Shown piece by piece: positions 24,895 to 33,080 of a stretch of DNA of 64,000 nucleotides. The number at the start of each line of letters is the position of its first letter. Position 1 is the first letter of the stretch. The notes beneath the pieces were generated by a model. That model was not told the origin of the DNA, ran no database searches, and was given only the letters and a program-made list of their open reading frames with translations. A program made the position numbers and the translations under genes. Source of the stretch: Frigoribacterium sp. Leaf8. GTDB lineage: Bacteria; Actinomycetota; Actinomycetes; Actinomycetales; Microbacteriaceae. The stretch lies in the NCBI RefSeq assembly GCF_001421165.1, contig NZ_LMKB01000005.1:126287-190286 (forward strand), in the 5' to 3' direction.

Positions 24895-26175
24895 CCCTCG
24901 ACCGGCGTCGTCGACGGACGCGGCACCCGCATCTCGACCGGAGGCGCCGGGTCGACGCCGCGAGGTGCCGAGCAGCGAGGCCGGCGTCAGCATGGCCGAG
25001 CCGAACTTGGCCCGGAGGGCGTCCATGGTCGACTCCGCCTCGCGCCAGTCGGCGTCGTCGTCCCACAGGCCGAGCGAGTCACCGCCCGTCCCCTCGCTGA
25101 GCTGCTCGACGCGCACGCCGACGAGCCGGATGCGTTCGTGCTGCTTGCCCGTGGCCTCGTAGAGGGACACGACCTCGTCGTAGATGCGTCGCCCGAGGTC
25201 GGTCGGGTCGGCGAGCGTCCGGGACCGCGTGATCGTCACGAAGTCGGTCGTCCGCAACTTGAGCACGACCGTGCGACCGCTCACGCCTGCGGCCCGCAGA
25301 CGGGTGCCGACCTTGTCGCTCAGGCGGAGGAGTTCACGTCGGACGACGACGGGGTCGACGACGTCGGTGCCGAACGTGTTCTCGTTGCCGACGCTCTTCT
25401 CGGCCGTCTCGGTGTGGACGCTGCGGGGATCGCGACCCCACGCCAGGTCGTGCAGCTTCGCGCCCGCGGCTGGCCCGACCGCATGGACGAGCATGTCGAG
25501 AGGGGCCGAGGCGACGTCGCCGACCGTTCGGAGGCCGCGGTCGAGCAGCACCTGTTCGGTCTTGCCGCCCACGCCCCAGAGCGCGCTGATCGGCCGCGGG
25601 TGCAAGAAGGCCAGGGTGTGGCGGTGCGGTACGAGCAGGAGCCCGTCGGGCTTGGCGACGCTCGACGCGAGTTTGGCGACGAACTTGGTCGACGCGGCCC
25701 CGATGCTGCAGTGCAGCCCGGTCTCGGCATGGACCCGACGACGCAGTGCCGTGGCGATCTCGAACGGCGAACCCATCAGGCGGATCGACCCGCTGACGTC
25801 GAGGAACGCCTCGTCGATGCCGAGGCGTTCGACCAGCGGCGTGACGTCGTCGAACATCGACATGACTCGTGAGGACCAGTGCTGGTACTTCTCGAAGTGC
25901 GGTTCGAGCACGACGGCCTGCGGGCAGCGACGCAACGCGATCGCCATGGGCATCGCCGAGTTGACGCCGTACTTGCGGGCCTCGTAGGTGGCGGCCGTGA
26001 CGACCGACCGGTCGGAGCGGTGCCCGATGACCACGGGTCGGCCCCGGAGCTCGGGGTGGTCGAGCAACTCGACGGACGCGAAGAAGGCGTCCATGTCGAC
26101 GTGGAAGATCGGCGCGGTCGCGTCGTCGGTCGGCACCGTCGTGACGATCCGCCCGCTGCCGTCTTGTTTGCTCAC
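24892..26175 (-). CDS. dinB: DNA polymerase IV
   Basis: A 427-residue Y-family polymerase that copies past damaged bases. HVDMDAFFASVE holds catalytic Asp27 and Asp29 and the steric-gate Phe. GIDEAFLDVSG holds Asp121 and Glu122. ALWGVGGKTEQVL is the helix-hairpin-helix region, and the little-finger domain follows (ENTFGTDV). The tail after about residue 390 is Arg/Gly/Ala-rich, and I see no clear beta-clamp motif there. I see no LexA box upstream. The start is GTG 26175. The stop TAA is part of the candidate promoter of the helicase gene downstream. Confidence 0.95.
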   Translation of the reverse strand: MSKQDGSGRIVTTVPTDDATAPIFHVDMDAFFASVELLDHPELRGRPVVIGHRSDRSVVTAATYEARKYGVNSAMPMAIALRRCPQAVVLEPHFEKYQHWSSRVMSMFDDVTPLVERLGIDEAFLDVSGSIRLMGSPFEIATALRRRVHAETGLHCSIGAASTKFVAKLASSVAKPDGLLLVPHRHTLAFLHPRPISALWGVGGKTEQVLLDRGLRTVGDVASAPLDMLVHAVGPAAGAKLHDLAWGRDPRSVHTETAEKSVGNENTFGTDVVDPVVVRRELLRLSDKVGTRLRAAGVSGRTVVLKLRTTDFVTITRSRTLADPTDLGRRIYDEVVSLYEATGKQHERIRLVGVRVEQLSEGTGGDSLGLWDDDADWREAESTMDALRAKFGSAMLTPASLLGTSRRRPGASGRDAGAASVDDAGRG

Positions 26176-26253
26176 CGGAGCATCCTCACACGCGCCACCG
26201 ACATCGTCGTCGCCCGGGGTGCGGCCCCCGGTGCGGCCGCGTGCGTCGACCCG

Positions 26254-27456
26254 TCAGGAACCCGGTCCGAGGAGCGCCGCCGCGATGGTCGCGTGCGCCG
26301 AGTCGGTGTTCGACGGGTGGAAGCGTCCGGCGAGGACGTCCCGTTGCAGGCGCCCGAGCTCGGAGGACGACCGGTACGAGGACCCCCCGGCCACCGTGAC
26401 CGCCTGCTCGACCACCGCGCGGGCCGTCCCGGTGGCGCGCGTCTTGAGCCCGACGACGAGGCGAGGCCAGTCGGCCCCGTGGTCGACGAGTTCGTCGACG
26501 TCGCGGGCGACCCGGTCGACCTGCGGCTCGAGTCCGTCGACCGCCAGTCCGGCGTCGGCGACGCGCCAGCGGACGACGGGGTCGAGCGCCCTCGCCGCTC
26601 CTCCGGCACGCCGCGAGGTCGTCCCGAGTGCCGACTCGACGGCGAGCTCGAGGGCCCGGCGGGCGATGCCCCGGTACACGGCGGCGACGGTCGTCTCGAA
26701 GACGGCGAAGACCGCGAAGACGAACGGGTCGTCGCTCGGGCCGACGGGCAGTCGACGGACGATGCGTGAGGCGGGCACCTCGACCCCGGTCAGCCGGGTC
26801 GTGTGGCTCTGCGTGGCGCGCATGCCGATGGTGTCCCAGTCCCCGAGCGAGGCGTGGCCCGGCTGCTCGCGGTGGACGAACCCGTGGACGAGGGCCGGCG
26901 CCTCCGGGTCGGAGTCGTCCCGTCCGAAGACGCCGAGGCGCGTCCAGACCGGCGAGAGCGACGTGGAGACCTTGGTGCCGGTGAACCGGTAGCCGCCGTC
27001 GCCCGTGGGTTCGGCCGAGGTCACCGAGTCGGACAGGACGAGGTCGTTGCCGGGCTCGCTCACCCAGAAGGCGAAGACCTCGTCGTGCGCGGCGTCCTCG
27101 AGGACGAGGTCGAGCGAGTCGTCGCCCCGGGCGTGCAGCACGGCCGCGCACCCGGTCCAGACCAGGTGCATGTTGACCGCCAGCGCCGTGGCCGGGGCCG
27201 CCGCCGCGAGGCGTGACTGCAGGGACGCGACCTGCTCGAGTCCGAGACCCGCGCCTCCTCGGTGCTCCGGGACGAACGCCCTCAGGTAGCCGCGCTCGCG
27301 CAGCTCGGCGAGGTCGTCGTGGGGGAACGTGTTCTCGCGGTCGTGGTCGGCGGCCCGCCCCCGGAAGCGCTCGAGCAGCTCGTCGGGCAGCAGCTCGCCG
27401 GGCGACCAGGAGGCGCGGGTCGGGTCGGACGGAGGGGCGGGCTTCGGTGCGGGCAC
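26254..27456 (-). CDS. Acyl-CoA dehydrogenase family protein
   Basis: A 400-residue flavoprotein of the acyl-CoA dehydrogenase superfamily. FPHDDLAELRERGYLRAFVP begins the helical amino domain. FAFWVSEPGNDLVLSD and YRFTGTKVSTSLSPVWTRLGVFG form the beta domain that binds FAD and substrate. DWDTIGMRATQSHTTRLTGVEVP is the standard TGMRxTxS-type motif. The carboxyl helices carry AVTVAGGSSYRSSSELGRLQRD. The usual catalytic Glu is not obvious, so it may be a DszC/hydroxylase-like member rather than a true dehydrogenase. I chose GTG 27456 because TACTCT lies 6 bases before it. The ATG at 27480 would overlap the start of the divergent GDSL gene. Confidence 0.82.
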   Translation of the reverse strand: MPAPKPAPPSDPTRASWSPGELLPDELLERFRGRAADHDRENTFPHDDLAELRERGYLRAFVPEHRGGAGLGLEQVASLQSRLAAAAPATALAVNMHLVWTGCAAVLHARGDDSLDLVLEDAAHDEVFAFWVSEPGNDLVLSDSVTSAEPTGDGGYRFTGTKVSTSLSPVWTRLGVFGRDDSDPEAPALVHGFVHREQPGHASLGDWDTIGMRATQSHTTRLTGVEVPASRIVRRLPVGPSDDPFVFAVFAVFETTVAAVYRGIARRALELAVESALGTTSRRAGGAARALDPVVRWRVADAGLAVDGLEPQVDRVARDVDELVDHGADWPRLVVGLKTRATGTARAVVEQAVTVAGGSSYRSSSELGRLQRDVLAGRFHPSNTDSAHATIAAALLGPGS

Positions 27457-27462
27457 GCGTCG

Positions 27463-27468
27463 AGAGTA
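27463..27468 (-). promoter_or_regulatory. Candidate leaderless -10, acyl-CoA dehydrogenase gene
   Basis: TACTCT on the reverse strand is followed by CGACGC and the GTG at 27456. It overlaps the forward -10 of the divergent gene by two bases. Confidence 0.45.
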
Positions 27469-27472
27469 GTTT
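27467..27472 (+). promoter_or_regulatory. Candidate leaderless -10, GDSL hydrolase gene
   Basis: TAGTTT is followed by GGTGGC and the ATG at 27479. It faces away from the reverse -10 at 27468-27463. Confidence 0.45.
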
Positions 27473-27478
27473 GGTGGC

Positions 27479-28267
27479 ATGAGTCAGCAACACCCGTGGT
27501 CCCGTTACGTCGCCCTCGGCGACTCGTTCACCGAGGGGATCGGCGACCCCGAGGAGCGCTCCCCCGGGGGGCACCGGGGCTGGGCCGACCGCGTCGCCGA
27601 GGTGCTGGGCTCCTCGACCGAGGACTTCGCGTACGCCAACCTCGCCGTGCGGGGCCGCCTGCTGAAGCAGATCATCGACGAGCAGTCCGAGGCCGCGCTC
27701 GCCCTGCGGCCCGACCTCATCTCGGTGTCGGCCGGGGGCAACGACATCATCCGTCCCGGCACCGACCCCGACGAGGTCGCCGCGGGCTTCGAGGGGTTGG
27801 TCGCGCGACTGCGGTCCGACGGTGCCACGGTCGTGGTCTTCACCGGGCCCGACATCGGCCTCACCCCGGTCCTCGGTCGTCTCCGCGGAAAGGTCGCGAT
27901 CTACAACGAGCACGTCCACGCCATCGCGCTGCGACACGACGCGGTGGTCGCGGACATGTGGGCGTTGCGTCAGCTCGTCGACCCACGGATGTGGGCGCCC
28001 GACCGGTTGCACTTCAGTCCCCTCGGCCACCACACGATCGCGCGGATGGTCCTGCAGGCCCTCGCGGTCGAGAACGACCTCGCGCCCTACGAGCCCGAGC
28101 CGCTCGAGCGTCGCCCCTGGCGCAACGCACGGGCCGACGACATGGGCTGGGCCCGCGAGTACCTCGTGCCCTGGGTGGTACGGCGCATCCGGCACCAGTC
28201 GTCGGGCGACCTGGTCCGGGCCAAGCGACCGGACGCCGTCACCGTGGTCCACCGCACCGACGACTGA
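27479..28267 (+). CDS. SGNH/GDSL hydrolase
   Basis: A 262-residue esterase of the SGNH family. ALGDSFTEG puts the nucleophile at Ser16, GGND (86-89) gives Asn88 of block III, and DRLHFS gives Asp175 and His178 of block V. All the catalytic residues are present. No signal peptide or membrane segment is seen, so it is probably cytosolic. The last 60 residues extend past the usual fold and are Arg-rich. Substrates of this family range from lysophospholipids to acetylated sugars and cannot be chosen here. It is divergent from the acyl-CoA dehydrogenase gene, with the two -10 elements overlapping. It ends 8 bases from the stop of the convergent carboxypeptidase gene. Confidence 0.9.
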   Translation: MSQQHPWSRYVALGDSFTEGIGDPEERSPGGHRGWADRVAEVLGSSTEDFAYANLAVRGRLLKQIIDEQSEAALALRPDLISVSAGGNDIIRPGTDPDEVAAGFEGLVARLRSDGATVVVFTGPDIGLTPVLGRLRGKVAIYNEHVHAIALRHDAVVADMWALRQLVDPRMWAPDRLHFSPLGHHTIARMVLQALAVENDLAPYEPEPLERRPWRNARADDMGWAREYLVPWVVRRIRHQSSGDLVRAKRPDAVTVVHRTDD

Positions 28268-28275
28268 CGCTCGGG

Positions 28276-29520
28276 TCAGAACACCTCGTCGGGATGCGTC
28301 AAGCGCCACCAGGCGCCCGGCTCGCCGATGCCCGCGTCGAGTTCGAGGGGCACGACGTGCGGTTCTCCGTCGACGGTGAAGGTGACGTCGCCCACGCGCG
28401 TCCCGACCGGGGCCGCGCCCACGTCGTCGGTCTCGACCGACGCCTGCACGGTCTCGTCGCCCCAGACGAGGACGGTGGCGTCCTCCGCGGCCACCGCTCG
28501 GGCCTCGTCGCCCCAGGGCAGTTCGTAGTCGGCGAAGGCGTCGCCGCGGCTGGTCAGCGTGATGGTCCGGAAGCCCTCCGCGACGCTCGCGAGCAGGGCC
28601 TGCACGTCGCGGTCCAGCTGGTCGTGGTCGACGCCGCCGAGCATGGCGCCCACGACCGTGACCCGTCGCCCGCCGATCGTGTAGTCGGCCGCGAACAGCA
28701 GGCAGGCGCCGGCCTCGTCGAGCGTCCCCGTCTTGATGCCGACGACGCCGTCCAGCCCGAGCAGTTCGTTGCTGTTGCTGATCTCGCCGATGCCGGGCAC
28801 GGACGTCGTCGCCGTGCCGACCGTGCGGGCGACGTCGGGGTCGGCCAGGGCGAGTCGGCCTAGCGCGATCAGGTCGGTCGAGGTGCTCGTGTTCTGCGGC
28901 GACAACCCGGTGGGCTCGACGAGCGTGGTCGACGAGAGGCCGTGGCCGTCGAGCCAGGACCGCGCCGCGTCGACGAAGGCCTGGTCGCTGCCGAACGCCC
29001 ACCGGGCCAGCACCTCGGCGTAGTTGTTGGCGGACTCGATCAGCATGACCTCGAGCACCTGCCGCTCGGTGAGGACCTGCCCGGCGGCCATCGGTGCCAC
29101 CTTGCCGTTCCGTGCGCGGTACGCGTCGACCAGGGCCGCCTCGGCCGGGCCGAAGGTGAGGGACGGGCCGTCACCGCCGTCGAGGGGTTTCTCGTCGAGG
29201 ACGACGAGGGCCGTGACCACCTTGCTGATGCTCGCGATCGGACGGGGTCGTTCGTCGCCGCTCGTCGTCAGGCTGTCGTCCCAGCCGATCGCCTCGACCG
29301 CCGTCGCGCCGTAGGCGGGGAAGGTCAGGTCGGGAGCCTCCTCGGCCGGTGCGGCGTACGAGGCGACGTCCGCCGCGGCGGGCGCCAGCGGGCTGAGCAG
29401 TGCCAGGGGGACGTAGCCGCCGACCGCGATTACCAGGGCGAGCAGCGCGACCACGCCCACGCGCCTCCGGACCACGCCGGGTCGACGACGCCCGTCGACT
29501 CCGGTCACGCGACCGGTCAC
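28276..29520 (-). CDS. D-alanyl-D-alanine carboxypeptidase (serine, class C PBP)
   Basis: A 414-residue low-molecular-weight penicillin-binding protein that trims the terminal D-Ala of peptidoglycan stem peptides. VVALLALVIAVGGYVPLALL near 23-42 is a membrane anchor or signal. SISK (97-100) is the SxxK motif, SAN (163-165) is SxN, and KTG (263-265) is the third active-site motif, so the enzyme should be active. The spacing matches the DacA/DacB (S11) family. A beta-rich carboxyl domain follows. The GTG at 29520 overlaps the stop of the methyltransferase gene (GTGA), so both are probably one transcript. A second GTG at 29508 is an alternative start. Confidence 0.9.
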   Translation of the reverse strand: MTGRVTGVDGRRRPGVVRRRVGVVALLALVIAVGGYVPLALLSPLAPAAADVASYAAPAEEAPDLTFPAYGATAVEAIGWDDSLTTSGDERPRPIASISKVVTALVVLDEKPLDGGDGPSLTFGPAEAALVDAYRARNGKVAPMAAGQVLTERQVLEVMLIESANNYAEVLARWAFGSDQAFVDAARSWLDGHGLSSTTLVEPTGLSPQNTSTSTDLIALGRLALADPDVARTVGTATTSVPGIGEISNSNELLGLDGVVGIKTGTLDEAGACLLFAADYTIGGRRVTVVGAMLGGVDHDQLDRDVQALLASVAEGFRTITLTSRGDAFADYELPWGDEARAVAAEDATVLVWGDETVQASVETDDVGAAPVGTRVGDVTFTVDGEPHVVPLELDAGIGEPGAWWRLTHPDEVF

Positions 29521-30344
29521 GCGACCGCCGCCGACCCGTCCGCCGGCAGACGCAGGGCCCAGAGGGCCACGGCCGAGGCGGCGGCCACGTTGAGGCTGTC
29601 GACGCCGTGCAGCATCGGGATGGTCACCACCGTGTCGGCGGCCCGCAGGGCGGCCCGGCTGAGCCCGTCGCCCTCGGTGCCGAGCAGCAGGGCGACGCGG
29701 TCCGGAGGCGCGGCCGCGTAGGCGTCGAGGGTGACCGCGTCGTCGCTCAGCGCCAGGGCGGCCACCTCGAACCCCGCCTCGCGGAGCAGCCCGGCACCGG
29801 CCGGCCACTCGGGGAGGCGCGTCCACGGGACCTGCAGCACGGTGCCCATGCTGACGCGGACGCTGCGCCGGTAGAGCGGGTCGGCGCAGCGCGGGGTGAT
29901 CAGGACGGCGTCCGCCCCCAAGCCGGCGACGGCTCGGAAGATCGCGCCCACGTTCGTGTGGTCGACGATGTCCTCGAGCACGACGACGCGCCGCGCGCCG
30001 TCGAGCACCGACTCGACCGTCGGCAGCTCGGGACGGTGCATGGCGGCGAGGGCCCCCCGGTGCAGGTGGTAGCCGGTCAGCGTCTCGAGCAGGGCCGCGT
30101 CGCCGACGAAGATCTCGCCCTCGTGGTCGGCCACGAGGGGTTCGATGTCGGGCAACCACCGGTCGGTCATCAGCACCGACCGGGGCACGTGGCCCGCCCG
30201 CAGCGCCCGCTCGATGACCTTGGTCGACTCGGCGATGTAGAGGCCGCCCTCCGGCTCGGTCACGCGCCGCAGGGCGACGTCGGTGAGCCGGTTGTAGTCG
30301 GCGAGTGCCTCGTGGTCGAGGTCGGTGATGCGGGTGACGTGCAC
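29517..30344 (-). CDS. TrmH/SpoU family RNA methyltransferase
   Basis: A 275-residue SPOUT-class enzyme that methylates the ribose 2'-OH of a tRNA or rRNA nucleotide with S-adenosylmethionine. The amino part (LYIAESTKVIERALRAG) is the SpoU substrate-binding domain. The three knot motifs are clear: DHTNVGAIFRAV (motif 1 with Asn), LLLGTEGDGLS (motif 2) and IPMLHGVDSLNVAAASAVAL (motif 3). It could be an rRNA 2'-O-methyltransferase of the RlmB/TsnR group; the target is unknown. GTG 30344 has GGAG close before it. Its stop overlaps the start of the carboxypeptidase gene by 4 bases. Confidence 0.9.
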   Translation of the reverse strand: MHVTRITDLDHEALADYNRLTDVALRRVTEPEGGLYIAESTKVIERALRAGHVPRSVLMTDRWLPDIEPLVADHEGEIFVGDAALLETLTGYHLHRGALAAMHRPELPTVESVLDGARRVVVLEDIVDHTNVGAIFRAVAGLGADAVLITPRCADPLYRRSVRVSMGTVLQVPWTRLPEWPAGAGLLREAGFEVAALALSDDAVTLDAYAAAPPDRVALLLGTEGDGLSRAALRAADTVVTIPMLHGVDSLNVAAASAVALWALRLPADGSAAVA

Positions 30345-30411
30345 GGTGCTCCACGGGGGACGGCCCCGGCGGACGGGCGACCGCTGGAATCGAATCGGAG
30401 GGGGACGCGTT

Positions 30412-30417
30412 TAGGCT
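30412..30417 (+). promoter_or_regulatory. Candidate -10 of the sirtuin gene
   Basis: TAGGCT lies 30 bases before GTG 30448. The leader contains AAGGAG at a good spacing to the start. Confidence 0.45.
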
Positions 30418-30447
30418 AGCGTCACCGCACCCGAAGGAGCCCCACCC

Positions 30448-31290
30448 GTGTCGAACGCCCCCGCGGCCCCCACCGACGAGCAGGCCCTCGAGGCCGCGGT
30501 CGAGGCCCTCCGCGGGCGCCGCGTGGCCGTGCTCACCGGGGCGGGGGTCAGCACCGACTCGGGCATCCCCGACTACCGGGGCGAGGGTGCTCCGCCCCGC
30601 AACCCCATGACCTTCCAGCAGTTCCTCTCGAGCGAGAGCTACCGCAAGCGCTACTGGGCCGGCAGCCACCTCGGCTGGAAGTCCTTCCGTGCCGCCGGGC
30701 CCAACGAGGGGCACCGGGCGCTGGCCCGGCTCGAGGCCGCCGGCGTCACGAACGGCGTCATCACCCAGAACGTCGACAACCTGCACGTCCGCGCCGGGTC
30801 GCGCCGGGTCGTCGACCTGCACGGCACCGTCGACCGGGTCGTCTGCCTCACCTGCGGGCAGGCGTTCGCCCGCGACATGGTGGCGGCCCGCCTCGCCGCC
30901 GAGAACCCCTGGATCGACGAGCCCGACCAGGTGCGGCTCGCCCCGGACGGCGACGTCGAGGTGCACGACATCGACGCGTTCGTCGTGCCGACCTGCACGG
31001 TGTGCGGCGGCCTGCTCAAACCCGACGTCGTGTTCTTCGGCGAGTTCGTGCCCACCGAGCGGTTCGCCGAGGCGCGCTCGATGGTCGTCGGCGCCGAGGC
31101 GCTGCTCGTCGCCGGCTCCTCGCTCGTCGTCAACAGCGGCATCCGCCTGCTCGACCAGGCGACGCGCCGCAAGCTGCCCGTGGTCGTCCTGAACCGCGGC
31201 GTCACCAAGGGCGACTCGCGGGCCACGGTTAAGCTGGACGCCGGCACGTCGGAGACCCTGGCGGCCCTGGCCGAGCACCTGGGCGCCTGA
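30448..31290 (+). CDS. Sir2-type NAD-dependent deacylase
   Basis: A 280-residue sirtuin. GAGVSTDSGIPDYRG (31-45) binds NAD, TQNVDNLH (106-113) follows, and His125 in VDLHGTV is the catalytic base. Cys133/Cys136 (CLTC) and Cys183/Cys186 (CTVC) form an intact zinc site. GSSLVV and VVLNRG belong to the late NAD contacts. Sirtuins remove acetyl or other acyl groups from lysine, making O-acyl-ADP-ribose and nicotinamide. The class II/III bacterial subgroup is likely; the targets are unknown. GTG 30448 is preceded by AAGGAG. The gene is followed after 28 bases by the histidine phosphatase gene, so both may form an operon. Confidence 0.93.
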   Translation: MSNAPAAPTDEQALEAAVEALRGRRVAVLTGAGVSTDSGIPDYRGEGAPPRNPMTFQQFLSSESYRKRYWAGSHLGWKSFRAAGPNEGHRALARLEAAGVTNGVITQNVDNLHVRAGSRRVVDLHGTVDRVVCLTCGQAFARDMVAARLAAENPWIDEPDQVRLAPDGDVEVHDIDAFVVPTCTVCGGLLKPDVVFFGEFVPTERFAEARSMVVGAEALLVAGSSLVVNSGIRLLDQATRRKLPVVVLNRGVTKGDSRATVKLDAGTSETLAALAEHLGA

Positions 31291-31318
31291 CCCCCGGGCC
31301 GTGCCCACCGGAGGAACG

Positions 31319-31966
31319 ATGACGCTCTTGTACCTGGTCCGCCACGGCGAGACCGACTGGAACCGCGCCCGACGCATCCAGGGCTCCACCGACATCCCCC
31401 TGAACGACCTCGGTCGGTCGCAGGCCCGAGAGACCGGCGACCTGCTCGCCCGGCGTCGGTTCGACGCCGTCGTCGCCAGCCCTCTGTCGCGCGCGGCCGA
31501 GACCGGGTCCATCATCGCCGAGCGCCTGGGCCTGGCCGCGCCCGAGCTCGTCCCCGAGGTCGCCGAGCGTCGCTACGGCGACGCCGAGGGGCTGACCGGC
31601 GAGCAGGTCGAGGCACGGTTCCCCCACGGCACCCCGGTGCCCGGTCGTGAGAGCCGCGGGGCCCTCGTCGCACGGGTGCTGCCCGCCCTCGCCTCGATCG
31701 CGGCGCGGCACGGCGCCGGCTCGTCCGTGGTCGTCACGACGCACGGCGCGGTCATCCGGGCGGTCGTGAACCACGTCTCCCCCGACACCGACGCGCACCT
31801 GGGCGTGCCCATCCGCAACGGGTCCGTCCACTCGTTCGAGTTCACGGGCGACGCCCTGACGCTGCGGGAGTTCGACGACCCGATCGAGGTCGAGTCCGAA
31901 CGCGCCGGCACCTACTCGTTCGAGTACCAGAACCCGCTCGAGCGCGACGCGGCCGAACCGGCCTGA
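31319..31966 (+). CDS. Histidine phosphatase family protein
   Basis: A 215-residue protein of the phosphoglycerate mutase-like branch. LVRHGETDWN at about 6-15 has the phospho-accepting His. Further on, ASPLSRAAETG supplies the second Arg, ERRYGDAEG the Glu region, and VVTTHGAVIRAV the second His. All the catalytic residues are present. It is probably a cytosolic phosphatase rather than glycolytic phosphoglycerate mutase, because the mutase-specific insertions are missing; the substrate is unknown. GGAGG lies 5 bases before ATG 31319, so this start is secure. The sirtuin gene ends 28 bases upstream. Confidence 0.9.
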   Translation: MTLLYLVRHGETDWNRARRIQGSTDIPLNDLGRSQARETGDLLARRRFDAVVASPLSRAAETGSIIAERLGLAAPELVPEVAERRYGDAEGLTGEQVEARFPHGTPVPGRESRGALVARVLPALASIAARHGAGSSVVVTTHGAVIRAVVNHVSPDTDAHLGVPIRNGSVHSFEFTGDALTLREFDDPIEVESERAGTYSFEYQNPLERDAAEPA

Positions 31967-31991
31967 GCCGCCGGCCCCGGCCGCCGACGGG

Positions 31992-33080
31992 TCAGCGTCC
32001 CGGGCGTCGACGCTGGTGGCCGCCCGCTGCGGCGACGTCGGCCAGCAGGCGCAGCAACACGTCGGCCGAGTCACGCCAGCTGAACCGGGCGGCCTGCTCG
32101 ACCGACGCGGCCGAGCGCGCCTCCCACTCGCCCTCGAGTCGTCGGACGGCCGCGGCGATCGACGCGGGCGACGACGGGTCGAAGTAGAGCGCCGCGTCTC
32201 CGCCGATCTCGCGGAAGATCGGGATGTCGCTGACCACGGCCGGCGTGCCGAGTGCCATGCCCTCGACGAGCGGGATGCCGAAGCCCTCGGCGCGCGAGGC
32301 CGTCACGACGGCCGTCGCCCCCAGCAGGGTCTCGCGGTACTCGTCGTCGCTCGCCCCGTCGTGGAAGACCAACGACCCGGCGGGTGCCAGGGCCGTCAAG
32401 GAGGCGCGCTCGGCCCCGGACACCCGGCTCATCAGGTGCAGTCGGTACCCGTCGAGCAACGGCAGTGCCCTGGCCAGCGCGGCCACGTTCTTGTACGGCA
32501 TGAACGACCCCATGTAGACGAGGTCGCGGCTCGCCGGCGCGGTGCGGGGCTCGACGGGGTCGACCGGGTCGGCCGCGTTGTACACCACCGTCACGGGACG
32601 CCGGGTCAGGCGGTGGCGACGCATCTCGTCCCGCGTCGTGCGGCTCACGGTGACGACGGCGTCGGCCCGGTTCAGGAGCACCCGCTGCGGCCACCAGGCC
32701 AGGTGGTACAGCCGCCAGAGCAGCTTGATCGGCCAGGCGAACTCGGGTGGCGGCGTGCGGTTCGTGTAGTAGATCAGGTCGTGCAGGGTCAGGACGAGCG
32801 GGTACCGGCGTCCGGCGGAACCCATGGTCTGCATGGGCGACCAGACGACGTCGGGGCGCAGCGCGTTCACCTGCCGGGCCACGAGCGGCTCGAGGACGCT
32901 CGTGGGCGCGCTGACGAGCAGGTGGGGTGCGTCGGGCAACGCGTGGAGCTGGCGGGGGTCGCTCACCAGCATCGTCACCTCGTGGCGCTCGGCCAGCGCC
33001 GACACCACGCCGGCGCTGAAGCGGCTGATGCCGTCGTGGCGTCCGACGCGGACGTAGCGGCAGTCGACGACGATCCTCAT
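31992..33080 (-). CDS. GT4-family glycosyltransferase (mannosyltransferase-like)
   Basis: A 362-residue GT-B enzyme. MRIVVDCRYVRVGRHDGISR has the family's early Gly-Ile-Ser loop. LVLTLHDLIYYTNRTPPPE is the typical acceptor-domain stretch. The donor domain shows LVYMGSFMPYKNVAALARALP, then SRAEGFGIPLVEGMALGTPAVVS with the E-x7-E motif and a final DPSSPASIAAAVRRL. It resembles mannosyl- or rhamnosyltransferases that work on lipid or cell-surface glycans; the donor sugar is unknown. ATG 33080 shares ATGA with the stop of the hydrolase gene, so the two proteins are probably made together. Confidence 0.87.
   Translation of the reverse strand: MRIVVDCRYVRVGRHDGISRFSAGVVSALAERHEVTMLVSDPRQLHALPDAPHLLVSAPTSVLEPLVARQVNALRPDVVWSPMQTMGSAGRRYPLVLTLHDLIYYTNRTPPPEFAWPIKLLWRLYHLAWWPQRVLLNRADAVVTVSRTTRDEMRRHRLTRRPVTVVYNAADPVDPVEPRTAPASRDLVYMGSFMPYKNVAALARALPLLDGYRLHLMSRVSGAERASLTALAPAGSLVFHDGASDDEYRETLLGATAVVTASRAEGFGIPLVEGMALGTPAVVSDIPIFREIGGDAALYFDPSSPASIAAAVRRLEGEWEARSAASVEQAARFSWRDSADVLLRLLADVAAAGGHQRRRPGR

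Noticed and set aside
22676-25162. Open frame of about 828 codons on the plus strand opposite the helicase and dinB
   Set aside because: It is a shadow of two well-supported reverse-strand genes. GC-rich actinobacterial codon use keeps the opposite frame open, and the translation has low-complexity, family-free composition.
26176-26260. LexA (SOS) box upstream of dinB
   Set aside because: I looked for paired GAAC/GTTC half-sites and found none in the short gap.
26186-29002. Open frames above 900 codons opposite or across the acyl-CoA dehydrogenase, treS and carboxypeptidase genes (also 33993-36695)
   Set aside because: Long frames rich in Arg, Gly, Pro and Ala with no motif; they are typical of the GC-rich opposite strand.
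28276-31515. Open frame of about 1079 codons on the minus strand
   Set aside because: Only the part up to 29520 (the carboxypeptidase) has domain motifs. The rest runs antisense through the sirtuin and across the methyltransferase in another frame.
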